Assembly: GCF_006937785.1 (NCBI RefSeq)
Contig: NZ_SJEE01000001.1
Location: 186,001 to 250,000, forward strand
Source of the DNA: Pseudanabaena sp. UWO311
GTDB lineage: Bacteria; Cyanobacteriota; Cyanobacteriia; Pseudanabaenales; Pseudanabaenaceae
DNA length: 64,000 nt
Direction: 5' to 3'
The notes beneath the pieces are model-generated. The model was not told where the DNA came from. It saw only the letters and a list, made by a program, of their open reading frames with translations, and did no database searches. Made by a program: the position numbers and the translations under genes. This document shows, piece after piece, positions 26,342-36,119 of the stretch. Position 1 is the stretch's first letter, and each line of letters opens with the position of its first letter.

Positions 26342-27403
26342 ATGAAAGTTGACGTATATAAGCTTCCTCAAAATAGTCCAGATGATCTCACAGCGCTAGA
26401 AGCAGCGATCGCATCTAGCGAAATTAATCCGCAACAGATTGTAGCAATTTTGGGTAAGACAGAAGGAAATGGCTGCGTCAATGACTTCACACGCGGCTTT
26501 GCGGTACAAACCTTAAAGAACTATCTTGCTAATTTTGTTGGGAAAGAAAAATCTGCATCGATTGTTTATGTGATGTCTGGTGGGACTGAAGGAGCTATAA
26601 GTCCCCATTTGACAATTTTCACTAGTCAGCCTTCTCAACCACATAGCCCAACCCGTAAGGCTTTGACCTTGGGAGTGATTCATACCCGTGATTTTACCTC
26701 TGCGGAAATCGGCTCATTAACAATGGTCAAGGAAGTGGCTCTGGCAGTTCATCAAGCGATCGTATCCGCAGGAATAGCCAAAGATGACGTACATTTTGTC
26801 CAGATTAAATGCCCACTTGTCACCAGTCGCGATCGCTTGCTAGATGATATTCAATCTACGAGTAAATCCGTAAGTAGCTATCAGTCAATGGGCTACTCAC
26901 GAGGAGCCTCAGCCCTAGGGGTCGCAGTAGCATTAGGTGAAGTTCAACTAGAAGATCTCACCTCAGATGATATTTGCCAAAATTATGCTTTGTATTCCAC
27001 TGTGGCTTCCACTTCCGCAGGAGTAGAGCTACGCAACTGCGAAATTTTAGTATTGGGAAATGCACCGACATCAACCAGTAATTTTGTCATTGGTCATAGT
27101 GTGATGCAACATGCCCTAGATATCCAAGCCATAACTAATGCGATCGCCTCAACAGGTCAAAAAAGCGATCGGATTGTAAATATATTTGCTAAAGCTGAAG
27201 CTGATCCATCTGGAGAGCTGTTGGGAAGAAGACATACGATGATGGATGATTCAGATATTAACCACACAAGGATGGCTAGGGCTGTAGTTGTTGCAGTAGT
27301 TGCCTCAATCGTCCAAGATCCAATGGTCTATGTATCAGGAGGTAGCGAGCATCAGGGACCATCAGGGGGCGGACCTGTTGCTGCGATCGCCCGTATTGAC
27401 TAA
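26342..27403 (+). CDS. Ring-opening amidohydrolase (cyanuric acid hydrolase/barbiturase family)
   Basis: A 353-residue member of the AtzD/barbiturase family, close to the family length (about 360). The three-fold domain structure is visible through recurring Ser/Lys dyads and Gly loops: KTEGNGCVNDFTRGF and VMSGGTEGAISPH in the first unit, IKCPLVTSRD and SMGYSRGASALGVAVALGE in the second, and FAKAEADPSGELLGRRH and VSGGSEHQGPSGGGPVAAI in the third. These enzymes open cyanuric acid or barbituric acid rings. The true substrate in cyanobacteria is not settled. It is preceded by a 170-bp gap with nothing recognisable and followed by a kinase-tail fragment. Confidence 0.9.
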   Translation: MKVDVYKLPQNSPDDLTALEAAIASSEINPQQIVAILGKTEGNGCVNDFTRGFAVQTLKNYLANFVGKEKSASIVYVMSGGTEGAISPHLTIFTSQPSQPHSPTRKALTLGVIHTRDFTSAEIGSLTMVKEVALAVHQAIVSAGIAKDDVHFVQIKCPLVTSRDRLLDDIQSTSKSVSSYQSMGYSRGASALGVAVALGEVQLEDLTSDDICQNYALYSTVASTSAGVELRNCEILVLGNAPTSTSNFVIGHSVMQHALDIQAITNAIASTGQKSDRIVNIFAKAEADPSGELLGRRHTMMDDSDINHTRMARAVVVAVVASIVQDPMVYVSGGSEHQGPSGGGPVAAIARID

Positions 27404-27430
27404 TGGGCATCTCTAAAAATAGATCTAGGC

Positions 27431-27721
27431 ATGACAAAGATTTTGATAATTTTAGGTCAATTGTCTGACAATATTTTATTAATAGCTAGACTAGGTATTG
27501 TAGATTCATTGAATGCAGTTTTTGTAAAAGCAATGATTGAAAAATCTGGACAAAGTATAATGGGACTTGTTATTAATGGAGTACTTCCTAATCATGATCC
27601 AGAGAGCAAGAAGTACTTCGATAATGCATATTATAAAGATAAGATTTCTTTGAATTCTAACGCTACTAATACCACTAATGAGTCTCCACAAGCTGATTCA
27701 TCCGAATTCTCAAATATATAG
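27431..27721 (+). pseudogene. C-terminal fragment of a polysaccharide tyrosine kinase (Wzc-like)
   Basis: A 96-residue frame whose first 70 residues resemble the extreme C-terminus of cyanobacterial bacterial-tyrosine-kinase/chain-length proteins: LSDNILLIARLGIVDS, then MIEKSGQSIMGLVINGVLP and the Tyr-containing tail YFDNAYYKDK. The Walker A and B regions that should precede it are missing, because the amidohydrolase gene lies directly upstream and an in-frame stop occurs at about 27401. It is followed by a polar Asn/Ser tail. Most likely it is a remnant, possibly still translated from ATG 27431. Confidence 0.55.
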
Positions 27722-27733
27722 CCACACAAACGA

Positions 27734-27786
27734 TTAAAATAGGTAGGATGGGCGGCGCTTAGCGCCGCCCATCCTACCTATTTTAA
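27734..27786 (+). terminator. 26-bp-arm perfect palindrome
   Basis: Arms 27734-27759 and 27761-27786 match perfectly, with a GGCGGCGCT core and a one-base centre. It lies between the kinase fragment and purT. Confidence 0.75.
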
Positions 27787-27814
27787 AACACACTCAAAAC
27801 GCAAGAGAAATTTA

Positions 27815-28978
27815 ATGGCGATCGCATTACCAAAAAAAATCATGCTTCTTGGCTCTGGTGAACTAGGTAAAGAGGTTGTTATTGCTGCCCAAAGACTTGG
27901 TAATACAGTGATTGCAGTTGATCGCTATGACAATGCGCCTGCGATGCAAGTAGCCGATTATCGAGAAATTATTTCGATGTTGGATGGTGATGCTCTTGAG
28001 GCAGTCGTGAAAAAACATCAACCTGATCTGATCGTGCCAGAAGTAGAAGCTATCCGTACCGAGAAACTGCTTGACCTCGAAGCGCAGGGTTATACCGTCA
28101 TTCCTACTGCCGCCGCCACTAACTTCACCATGAACCGCGATCGCATTCGGGATTTAGCAAGTAACGAATTGGGCTTACGTACTGCCAAATACTCCTACGC
28201 CACAAGCCTTGATGAACTGAAAAGCGTTGCTGTCGAAATTGGGTTCCCAAACGTGATCAAGCCTGTTATGTCTTCCTCTGGCAAAGGTCAATCCGTTGTG
28301 CGAAATGCCGATGAATTGGAAAAAGCTTGGGATTATGCGATCGCTGGAGCGCGAGGTGATACTGCCAAAATTATTATCGAAGAATTTATCAACTTTGAAG
28401 TCGAAATCACCCTATTAACAATCCGTCAATGGCAGGGAGAGACTTTATTTTGTGAAGCGATCGGGCATCGTCAGGAACGAGGTGACTATCAAGAATCGTG
28501 GCAACCCGTCGGCTTAACCAGTGCCCAAGTCAAGGATTCACAGGACATTGCCCGCAAAGTTACCGATAAACTTGGTGGCGCAGGGCTCTTCGGTGTGGAA
28601 TTTTTCATCACCAAAGATGAAGTAATTTTTTCTGAACTGTCTCCCCGTCCCCATGACACAGGAATGGTTACTCTTATCTCCCAAAACCTTAACGAATTTG
28701 AACTTCATTTACGTGCAATTTTAGGCTTGCCTATTCCCACGATTGAATTGCTCAGTCCGTCGGCAAGCGCAGTCATTCTTGCCAGTGAAACCAGTGACAA
28801 TATTTCTTTTGCAGGTGTAGAAGAAGCTCTTGCGATTCCTAACACCGAAATCCGTTTGTTTGGTAAACCAGATTCTCGACCCTACCGCCGCATGGGTGTC
28901 GCTTTGGCTAAAGGGAAAGATGCTATAGAGTCCCGTCAAAAGGCAACAGAAGCTGCCGCCAAAGTCAAAATCATCTAA
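27815..28978 (+). CDS. purT: Formate-dependent phosphoribosylglycinamide formyltransferase
   Basis: A 387-residue ATP-grasp enzyme that formylates GAR with formate and ATP, the folate-independent version of purine step three. Visible features are the N-terminal [52 protein letters not shown] of the ATP-grasp domain, [23 protein letters not shown] (shown in part) and the terminal [11 protein letters not shown]. Length is normal. It stands alone, preceded by a palindromic terminator. Confidence 0.96.
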   Translation: MAIALPKKIMLLGSGELGKEVVIAAQRLGNTVIAVDRYDNAPAMQVADYREIISMLDGDALEAVVKKHQPDLIVPEVEAIRTEKLLDLEAQGYTVIPTAAATNFTMNRDRIRDLASNELGLRTAKYSYATSLDELKSVAVEIGFPNVIKPVMSSSGKGQSVVRNADELEKAWDYAIAGARGDTAKIIIEEFINFEVEITLLTIRQWQGETLFCEAIGHRQERGDYQESWQPVGLTSAQVKDSQDIARKVTDKLGGAGLFGVEFFITKDEVIFSELSPRPHDTGMVTLISQNLNEFELHLRAILGLPIPTIELLSPSASAVILASETSDNISFAGVEEALAIPNTEIRLFGKPDSRPYRRMGVALAKGKDAIESRQKATEAAAKVKII

Positions 28979-29009
28979 TTGACACAGGGGATTATAAGGT
29001 GAAAAGCCT

Positions 29010-29927
29010 TCATACCTCATTCAAAAACTCACGCATCATTTGATTAACCAACTGCGGTTGTTCCTGCTGCACCCAATGACTGCAATTAGGAATATAGCGA
29101 ATCTGCAAATCCTGCACATACTCCTCTGTACCATAGGTTAATTCCTTACCCAAAGCCCGATCCTCCTCACCCCAAATCATCAAAGTCGGAATTTTGAGAA
29201 TACCCCACACTTTCTTTTGGGATAAATAGTTAGGTAGATTTCGATAGTAATTAATCGCACCAGTCAAAGCTCCGCGCTTAGCAAAAGCATTCTTATACTG
29301 CTCGATATCCGCATCCGTAAATGCACTCTGATCGATCGCCATCCCTCGAAAAGCCTCCCCAATTAGTCGATAGTCATCTAACTGAATCAAGAACTCAGGC
29401 AAAAATGGAATTTGAAAGAACGCAATATACCAACTCTTGAGCATCTGCTGCGGTGTCTTTAGCCCAGACGCAAACATAGCAGGATGAGGCAAATTCATCA
29501 CAATCAAACGATTCACCAATTCAGGATAGGCATAGGCAAAAGACCATGCGATCGCTCCTCCCCAATCATGTCCAACGAGAATACAGCTCTCATAGCCCAA
29601 ACCTTTGATCACGCCTTTGATATCTTCCACAAACTCGGACATCACATAAGCAGTTTGATCTTGAGGCTTATCGCTATCGTTATAACCCCGCAAATCAACA
29701 GCCACAACCTTATAATCCTTAGCAAATTCAGGGATTTGATGTCGCCATGAGTACCAGAATTCAGGAAATCCATGCAGGAATAACATCAGCGTACCTTTGC
29801 CTTGAGTAACATAGTGCAGTTTTATGCCATTCGTATCAATAGCGTCGTGATGCCAAGTTTGGTCGCTCATAGGTATGCAGTTATTCGCGTTGTGGCTAAG
29901 TCCAGCCTGACTATTATAGACACTCAT
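29010..29927 (-). CDS. Alpha/beta hydrolase, epoxide-hydrolase/dehalogenase type
   Basis: A 305-residue alpha/beta hydrolase. The oxyanion region LFLHGFPEFWYSWRHQIP, the nucleophile elbow VGHDWGGAIAW with Asp, the acidic residue in IWGEEDRALG and the base in NCSHWVQQEQP form the Asp-Asp/Glu-His set of epoxide hydrolases and haloalkane dehalogenases. The WYSW segment and cap domain fit soluble epoxide hydrolases better. The frame starts at 29927 with a weak AGAG upstream. An internal ATG at 29870 (MSDQTWHHD) is an equally good start. It converges on purT with only 31 bp between, and no terminator hairpin is seen there. Confidence 0.85.
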   Translation of the reverse strand: MSVYNSQAGLSHNANNCIPMSDQTWHHDAIDTNGIKLHYVTQGKGTLMLFLHGFPEFWYSWRHQIPEFAKDYKVVAVDLRGYNDSDKPQDQTAYVMSEFVEDIKGVIKGLGYESCILVGHDWGGAIAWSFAYAYPELVNRLIVMNLPHPAMFASGLKTPQQMLKSWYIAFFQIPFLPEFLIQLDDYRLIGEAFRGMAIDQSAFTDADIEQYKNAFAKRGALTGAINYYRNLPNYLSQKKVWGILKIPTLMIWGEEDRALGKELTYGTEEYVQDLQIRYIPNCSHWVQQEQPQLVNQMMREFLNEV

Positions 29928-29940
29928 TACTCTGTGATTT

Positions 29941-30023
29941 ATACCAATTCACAAAAGTGTCGTCACACTTTTGTGAATTAAAGACCAAACTATGTAAGGG
30001 TTTTAAAAACACAAAATGGCGTA
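29941..30023 (+). repeat. Interspersed repeat, copy 2
   Basis: Begins ATACCAATTCACAAAAGTGT, forms a 15-bp hairpin with ACACTTTTGTGAATT, then CCAAACTATGTAAGGG and TTTTAAAAACACAAAATGGC. It matches the inverted copy at 4603-4698 over about 83 positions. It lies in the 252-bp gap between two minus-strand hydrolase/peptidase genes, where nothing else is recognisable. Confidence 0.8.
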
Positions 30024-30179
30024 CATTTAGTGTTTTGGTATTATCCTCCCATCGTGAAATTGTGCGATCGCTTAGCTAACCAATCAGAGGATCATTAACA
30101 GTATCCCCATACCAATTAACAATAAGAGTCCTTCTGCAGTGCTACGCATCCCTGTAACATTGGCAAATAGGAATTGCTA

Positions 30180-31250
30180 TTATCCAGATAGAGCTTGCTT
30201 GCAAATTTCGATCCCCTGAACTAGGGATTGCGCTCTCCATTTATGAGAGGCTGGCGTAAAACATTCTACTAATTGATGTTTCGTCCATTCATAATTTTGG
30301 TGAGAATTTCCCCAGTGATGAGCGCGATTTTCAGCCCGAAGTGCTTGCAAGACTTTAATTGCTAGATAAGTCCCAAACTCTGCCGTTAGTATATTATAGC
30401 GACATTCTGGTAAAAGATTTTGACACCAAGTTCCTAAACCGCCGCGAATCTGATATGACACGCCTTCTGTACTAGAAATTTCAACTACATCTGCTCCAAA
30501 TCTTTCTGCTAATCTTTGAGAAGATGTGGGTTGTGTCAATCCCAGCAAAAGTTTATAAGTTCCCCACTTTCCCAGCCCTGTATGGAAATCAATATGCAAT
30601 ACTTCTGATGCTTTACCAATCCATTGAGGCAAATTAGCAGCAAGAATTTCTTGGGTTTTCGAGGGTCTGTTGCCACCAAAGAAAAGCCCTTTTGGAAAAT
30701 CATACTGTCCTACGGGAAGAGTATTCCTTAAGCTAGTCATGCTATGTTTCAAGATTAGCCAAATAGCATGCAATATATAGGGTTCAAATTTTGATGGTGG
30801 TGAAGTTGGATTTAGGAAAGCATTAAATTTAGAGTAATTCTTAGGACTATCCGTAAACTCTTCTTCAGGCAGTAAAAAGTTGCAATTTAAGTCCACATTG
30901 TCTTCATTCCAACGCCTTCGCCATGCAAAGCCATAGGGATTTAGGGCATGAATGAGTACTACTCTCGTATCAGGAGATCGGGAAGCGAGGATTTGCTGTT
31001 GTTCTAGCAAGGCTAATTGAATTGCTGATCCTAAGAATCCCTCAACCCCATGTAATCCACTGGAAATTACTATGGTTCTTTTTGGGTTGGATGTAACAGA
31101 AATCGCTACATCAATAGTTAATTCTTCACCAGTTGGACTAACTTGATCGATTGGATAGGCTGTGCAATCGTAACCACAAGCTAAAGACTTTGCTCGAAAA
31201 CGCTCTCGTGCGATCGCATAGTTTGGTGAAAATGCTTCTAAATAGTTCAC
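30180..31250 (-). CDS. DUF2817 (M14-like) zinc carboxypeptidase
   Basis: A 356-residue protein of the DUF2817 group, related to M14 metallocarboxypeptidases. Putative zinc residues appear in SSGLHGVEGFLGSA (His and Glu), followed by IHALNPYGFAWRRRWNEDNVDLNCNF (seen in parts) and the third ligand in LHIDFHTGLGKWG. The C-terminal AEFGTYLAIKVLQALRAENRAHH holds the probable catalytic Glu. There is no signal peptide, so it is cytoplasmic. The substrate is not known. It starts from ATG 31250, 49 bp after the preceding hydrolase gene on the same strand, and the two may be co-transcribed. Confidence 0.85.
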   Translation of the reverse strand: MNYLEAFSPNYAIARERFRAKSLACGYDCTAYPIDQVSPTGEELTIDVAISVTSNPKRTIVISSGLHGVEGFLGSAIQLALLEQQQILASRSPDTRVVLIHALNPYGFAWRRRWNEDNVDLNCNFLLPEEEFTDSPKNYSKFNAFLNPTSPPSKFEPYILHAIWLILKHSMTSLRNTLPVGQYDFPKGLFFGGNRPSKTQEILAANLPQWIGKASEVLHIDFHTGLGKWGTYKLLLGLTQPTSSQRLAERFGADVVEISSTEGVSYQIRGGLGTWCQNLLPECRYNILTAEFGTYLAIKVLQALRAENRAHHWGNSHQNYEWTKHQLVECFTPASHKWRAQSLVQGIEICKQALSG

Positions 31251-31299
31251 AAATTTTGCCTCAAAATAATAAGATTAAAAAAATTCGTTGAAGCAAATG

Positions 31300-32196
31300 C
31301 TATTTCAGGTTCTGGTTAAAGAAATCAGAGACTTTTCTAATGTAAATTTGAGGATTTGTATTGTAGCTTTCGGCATGTTTAGTCGCTGAAGTCTCCCAAT
31401 AAATTGATAGAGGATTTGCCGATTTCAAAGCATAGGCTTGATTTACAGGGGTGAAGGGGTCAGATCTGCTATGAATAATCAACATAGGACGAGGAGCAAT
31501 CTTTCCAATTTCGTTAACTGGCTTAGACTGGGTGAGATTGTAACCAGTGAGCCAACTTCCAAACATCATTGTTGATGGCAAAAAAATATTGGGAAGTCCT
31601 GAAACATTGCTCCAATTCTGTTGCATCACTGGGTAGACTTCGGCATAGGCGCTATCCGTAACTAAGGCTCCAATATCAGAGTCTTCTGCGGTTGCGCCGA
31701 TCGCAGTTGATGCTCCCATAGAAACACCAATTACGCCTATTGATTTAGGCTGATAGCCTCTACTTTTCAACCAATTCACTGCCGCAATCACATCTCGTCT
31801 TTCGGTGATCCCAAAGGTAAATCTGGCACTATCGCTTTGTCCGTGACCGCGCAAGTCAATCATTAAAATCGTAAAGCCCTCACGATTCAATCCCGCCGCA
31901 AATCCTGGGAAGTGACCATCAAATTCTACTGTACGACTGGAATTCATCCCATGTACGAGGATGATCGCCTTCTGATTAAGTTTTGAAGGAAGAAACCATC
32001 CTGCGATTTCTACTCCATCAGCAGCTAGTAAATGAACGTCTTCAGGAGGTTTACTAAAGACTGAGACTGCTTGGGGATCAAAAATCCTGCTAGGAGTTGA
32101 GAGGATATTTGCAGCAATCACAGAGATTCCTATGTATGCTGTCAATAGAGATGCGAAGATGCCAATCGTAATCTTGACAATATTCTTTTTAAACAC
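31300..32196 (-). CDS. Membrane-anchored alpha/beta hydrolase (S33-like)
   Basis: A 298-residue hydrolase with an N-terminal membrane anchor or signal (residues 8-30, ITIGIFASLLTAYIGISVIAA). The hydrolase core is AIILVHGMNSSRTVEF, DLRGHGQSD, the nucleophile elbow IGVSMGASTAIG with Ser, the acid in IHSRSDPFTPVNQ and the terminal His in TKHAESYN. This arrangement is typical of periplasmic serine hydrolases of the Bem46/S33 type. It lies upstream of the DUF2817 gene and may share a transcript with it. The substrate is unknown. Confidence 0.85.
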   Translation of the reverse strand: MFKKNIVKITIGIFASLLTAYIGISVIAANILSTPSRIFDPQAVSVFSKPPEDVHLLAADGVEIAGWFLPSKLNQKAIILVHGMNSSRTVEFDGHFPGFAAGLNREGFTILMIDLRGHGQSDSARFTFGITERRDVIAAVNWLKSRGYQPKSIGVIGVSMGASTAIGATAEDSDIGALVTDSAYAEVYPVMQQNWSNVSGLPNIFLPSTMMFGSWLTGYNLTQSKPVNEIGKIAPRPMLIIHSRSDPFTPVNQAYALKSANPLSIYWETSATKHAESYNTNPQIYIRKVSDFFNQNLK

Positions 32197-32249
32197 ATTA
32201 TTAATTTAGGCTGCATCAAATTGGAATAGTATTTTTTCTAGAACCGTAT

Positions 32250-32435
32250 TTACCAATGCCAGCGCATTGCATTGGCTAGGTCGGCGATTGAGTAGGAATA
32301 AGCATGTACGTCAGGAGTAGCATTGGCTTGCCGATCGCCATAGGTTTGTGCCATGACGACGACTGGTAAGGCTAACGATAGCGAGATGATAATTGCTTTA
32401 ACTTGAAAACCCTTGAGCCAAAAATTCTTGTTCAT
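32250..32435 (-). CDS. Small secreted protein of unknown function
   Basis: A 61-residue protein with a good signal peptide (basic start, then IIISLSLALPVVVMAQT, cleavage probably after AMA-like VMA). The mature part of about 30 residues is YGDRQANATPDVHAYSYSIADLANAMRWHW. GGAG stands eight bases before the ATG, which supports translation. It precedes the alpha/beta hydrolase on the same strand by 54 bp. I do not recognise a family. Confidence 0.55.
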   Translation of the reverse strand: MNKNFWLKGFQVKAIIISLSLALPVVVMAQTYGDRQANATPDVHAYSYSIADLANAMRWHW

Positions 32436-32579
32436 GTCTAACTCCGATTAGATGTAGATAACGCTTGTCTAATAGGATGCCTGAGTTAATTTGGGCGAAA
32501 GACTCACTTTTAGGATCAGTTGCAGGATCGTCAATAGGATCGACATTTTGCGATCGCTATTGCCGCGATCTGTAAAATA

Positions 32580-32603
32580 GGGCTAGCAAAGCTTGCTAGC
32601 CCT
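32580..32603. terminator. Short palindrome upstream of the NB-ARC/WD40 gene
   Basis: GGGCTAGCAA and TTGCTAGCCC pair around a short AGC centre. It lies 20 bp before the ATG of the STAND gene. Because it is in a divergent gap it is more likely a regulatory or leader hairpin than a terminator. Confidence 0.5.
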
Positions 32604-32624
32604 TCAAAACTATGGCGAGAAACT

Positions 32625-35600
32625 ATGGCAAAAGCGTCTAAACGAGGACAGCAAATACTCAAGGACAAATTACGTCAGCTTGGACTGTCCCAGACTGCTA
32701 GCCAAGTCCTAGAAAGGGCTGGATCGATTGGTGTGGCTAAGCGTTTTTTTCAGGGGGATGATATTCGTCAAGATACCTTCATGCAGATCTGTGAATTTTT
32801 GGGTGTGGATTGGCAAGAAGCGATCGCAAGGACTCCTCAAATCGATTTAAAAGAGGCGCAGCAAGTTCGTAATTTCTATGGGCGTACTGGTGAACTGCAA
32901 CAGTTAGAACAATGGGTAATGGGCGATCGCTACCAAATTGTCACCATTTTGGGCATGGGTGGCATGGGCAAAACGACCTTAGCATCGCAACTCGCCCATC
33001 AATTAAAAGAAGAATTTGAATTTACGATTTGGCGATCGCTCCGCAATGCCCCATCTTTCGAGAGCATCCTCACGGATATTTTGCAGTTTCTCTCCCATCC
33101 GCAACCGCTTGAACTTCCCGATCATTTACCCGCCCAGCTTGACCTCCTGATTCGCTATCTAGATGCGCGGCGATGTTTGCTGGTAATTGATAACTGGGAA
33201 TCGATTCTGAGCGATCGCTATTACTATAGGTCTGGCTATGAAGACTATGGCGATTTGATTAGATATATCGGCGAACGTAGCCATCAAAGCTGTTTGGTGA
33301 TGACCAGTCGCGAAGCACCACCCGAACTATCGCGATTGATGGGTGACAAAGTGCGATCGCTACCTTTATCGGGCTTATCGCAACAGGATGGATTGCAGAT
33401 ATTCGAGCGAGAATCGATTGCGGCAAACGAGGCGGAATGGCAGGAAATCATCACCCACTATGCGGGTAATCCCCTCGCTCTTAAAATTGTTGCCGCAGGG
33501 ATTCGCGATTTACTGGGCGGTGATGTTGCTCAAATGCTAGCCTTGATGCGGGAAGGAGGACTGACCTTTGGCGATATTCAGGATTTGCTGCATCGGCAAT
33601 TTTTGAGGCTATCGGAAGCGGAGCAGGAGGTGATGTATTGGCTAGCGATCGCCCGTGAACCTATTTTGGCAATCAGTTTAAAAGAGAATCTACTATCGCG
33701 AGAATCAAAACTAAGACTAATCACGACTCTGGAATTGTTGAAAAAGCGATCGCTAATTGAAGTTACGGCTAATGGATTTACCCTTCAGCCTGTGGTAATG
33801 GAATATGTCAATTATCAATTCATCGAAAAGATTTGTCAGGAGATTGACTGCGCTGAACAGAAGCTGAATTTACTCCATAGTCATGCTCTCATTGAAGCCA
33901 CTGCCAAAGACTATATTCGTGATGCTCAGACTCGCTTTATCCTCCAATCTGTTGCGGATAAGGCAGACTCTCAAGCGATCGCCTTGGCGTTAACGAGACT
34001 AAAGGCAGAAATCCAACCTAAGCAAGGCTATGCAGGGGGTAATTTGTTGAATCTTCTCTGCTATCTGCATATCGACCTGACGGGTTATGATTTCTCTAAT
34101 CTATCGATTTGGCAAGCTGATCTTAGAGAAGTGGAACTGCATCGAGTAAATTTCTCTAACTGCGATCTAGCTAAATCCGCTTTCCGAGTCACCTTTAGCA
34201 GTGTGATGGCGACTGCCTTTAGTCCCGATGGCAAAATTTTAGCTACTAGCGATGTCAGGGGCTGGATTTATTTTTGGCTCGTGGCGGATGGCAGTCAACT
34301 CTTCAAAACTCAAGCCCATAGCGAATTTATATTTGCACTTTCCTTCAGTCATGATGGTCAGATGATGGCTAGTGGTAGCCTCGATCGCAAAATTAAGCTG
34401 TGGAATGTGCAGACAGGAGAATGTGTCTTTGCAATGGAAGCCCATGCTATTGGAGTTGCGAGTCTTGCTTTTAGTCCTGACGATCGCCTGATTGCTAGTT
34501 GTGGTGGCGATCGTACAGTCAAGTTAACTGAAGTCAAGACGGGCAAATGCTTGATGACCTTAGAGGGACATGAGCAGATCGTGCGATCGGTTACCTTTAG
34601 CCCTGATGGTCAAATGGTTGCTAGTTGCAGCTTGGATCGCACCATTAAGCTATGGAGCGTGCAAACTGGAGAATGTCTGCGAACCATTGTCGATGCTAGT
34701 GCGGTCTATGCCCTCGCCTTTGCGCCCCAAAGCGTAGCCCATAGTTCAGAAGCACAGCTTGCTAGTGCTGGTGAAGATTGCCTGATCAAGATTTGGGATG
34801 TTCATACGGGACAAATCGTGAGTGCGATCGCAGGACATCAAAAACAGATTTGGGCGATCGCTTTTAGTTCCGACGGTCAAATGCTGGCGAGTGCAGGTGA
34901 TGATGAAACTGTGAAGCTTTGGTCAATGAGTACAGGTGAAGTAATTAGAACTCTGTATGGTCACAAAAATCGCATTTGGTCGGTTGCCTTTAGTCCCGAT
35001 GCGAAGGCGTTAGTGAGTGGCAGCGACGATCGGATTGTGAAGTTATGGGATGTGGAGACGGGGCAATGTATTAGAACGATTCAGGGCTATCACAGAGCCA
35101 CGAAGCCTGTTGTCTTTAGTCATGATAGCAATACTCTCTTCTCCTTTAGTTATGAAGAACAGAGCGTCAGAGTTTGGGATATTGAGAGGGCAAAATGTTT
35201 GAAAAATTTCGATCTGGGTACATCGGGAGTGATGCAAGTCGCCTTTAGCCCTGACCAGCAAACCTTTGCCTGTGGCAACTATGACCATACGATCAAGATT
35301 TTTGACGCTAAAAATGGAACCTGTTCTCAAATCCTCCAAGAACATTCGACTTGGGTGAGATTTGTGATTTTCGCTCCTAATGGCGAGATGTTGATTTCAG
35401 GAAGTGGCGATCGCACGATTAAGCTTTGGCATTTGCCAACGGGAGAATGCTTACATACTTTGTACGGTCATACCAGTCCTGTTCAATCCCTCGCGATTCA
35501 TGCCAATGGTGAAATCCTTGCTAGTGGCAGTTGGGATGGCGTGATTAAAATTTGGGATCTGCGATCGCATAAATGTCTAATGACTTTAGCGGGACATAGC

Positions 35601-36083
35601 GATCGGGTGGAAAGTTTAGCCTTTAGTAAAGATGGGATGTTGATTAGTGGTAGTATGGATTACACGGTTAAGTTCTGGGATCTGGCAACTTTTGATTGCG
35701 TGAGAACTCTGCAAAGTCAATTTCCTGTTTGGACAATTGCCCTAAGTCCAACTTCGCCGATTCTAGGGATAAGTGGCAATACTTCAGAGATAAAGCTGTG
35801 GAATTGGAACACTAATAGTTATTTGGAACATTTAGATGGAGAGTTCGGGATTGGCTACATGGGCGATCTGATTTTTAGTGCTGATGGTCAGCTTTTAGCC
35901 AGTGGCGGCGAGGATGGGACGAATCGACTTTGGGATATGCAAACTGGCAAGAGTTTAAAATTGCTGAAAATTCCTAAGCCCTATGAAGATACTAATATTG
36001 CTAAGGTAAAGGGATTGACTGAGGCACAAAAATCTACACTCAAAGCATTAGGTGCAATTGAAAGTTTTTGTACGAATAATTAG
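32625..36083 (+). CDS. STAND-class NB-ARC ATPase with two WD40 propellers
   Basis: A 1152-residue signalling protein. Residues 1-70 form an XRE-like helical domain (ILKDKLRQLGLSQTASQVLE, FMQICEFLGVDWQEA). Residues 85-420 are an NB-ARC ATPase with P-loop GMGGMGKT (110-117), Walker B CLLVIDNWE (184-192) and a winged-helix segment. A short pentapeptide-like linker (DFSNLSIWQADLREVEL) leads to 14 WD40 repeats (about residues 505-1130), enough for two seven-bladed propellers. In this class the repeats sense a ligand and the ATPase oligomerises. Related proteins act in programmed death or anti-phage defence, but no nuclease, protease or TIR effector is fused here. The last codons and stop are mirrored in a palindrome. 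Confidence 0.9.
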   Translation: MAKASKRGQQILKDKLRQLGLSQTASQVLERAGSIGVAKRFFQGDDIRQDTFMQICEFLGVDWQEAIARTPQIDLKEAQQVRNFYGRTGELQQLEQWVMGDRYQIVTILGMGGMGKTTLASQLAHQLKEEFEFTIWRSLRNAPSFESILTDILQFLSHPQPLELPDHLPAQLDLLIRYLDARRCLLVIDNWESILSDRYYYRSGYEDYGDLIRYIGERSHQSCLVMTSREAPPELSRLMGDKVRSLPLSGLSQQDGLQIFERESIAANEAEWQEIITHYAGNPLALKIVAAGIRDLLGGDVAQMLALMREGGLTFGDIQDLLHRQFLRLSEAEQEVMYWLAIAREPILAISLKENLLSRESKLRLITTLELLKKRSLIEVTANGFTLQPVVMEYVNYQFIEKICQEIDCAEQKLNLLHSHALIEATAKDYIRDAQTRFILQSVADKADSQAIALALTRLKAEIQPKQGYAGGNLLNLLCYLHIDLTGYDFSNLSIWQADLREVELHRVNFSNCDLAKSAFRVTFSSVMATAFSPDGKILATSDVRGWIYFWLVADGSQLFKTQAHSEFIFALSFSHDGQMMASGSLDRKIKLWNVQTGECVFAMEAHAIGVASLAFSPDDRLIASCGGDRTVKLTEVKTGKCLMTLEGHEQIVRSVTFSPDGQMVASCSLDRTIKLWSVQTGECLRTIVDASAVYALAFAPQSVAHSSEAQLASAGEDCLIKIWDVHTGQIVSAIAGHQKQIWAIAFSSDGQMLASAGDDETVKLWSMSTGEVIRTLYGHKNRIWSVAFSPDAKALVSGSDDRIVKLWDVETGQCIRTIQGYHRATKPVVFSHDSNTLFSFSYEEQSVRVWDIERAKCLKNFDLGTSGVMQVAFSPDQQTFACGNYDHTIKIFDAKNGTCSQILQEHSTWVRFVIFAPNGEMLISGSGDRTIKLWHLPTGECLHTLYGHTSPVQSLAIHANGEILASGSWDGVIKIWDLRSHKCLMTLAGHSDRVESLAFSKDGMLISGSMDYTVKFWDLATFDCVRTLQSQFPVWTIALSPTSPILGISGNTSEIKLWNWNTNSYLEHLDGEFGIGYMGDLIFSADGQLLASGGEDGTNRLWDMQTGKSLKLLKIPKPYEDTNIAKVKGLTEAQKSTLKALGAIESFCTNN

Positions 36084-36119
36084 TGGAGCACGTCTTCGCT
36101 ACGCACCACTAATTATTCG
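36073..36119 (+). terminator. Palindrome over the STAND gene end
   Basis: 14-bp perfect arms (36073-36086 and 36106-36119) around an interior CTTCGCTACG loop. The left arm contains the last codons and stop (36081-36083). Confidence 0.7.
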
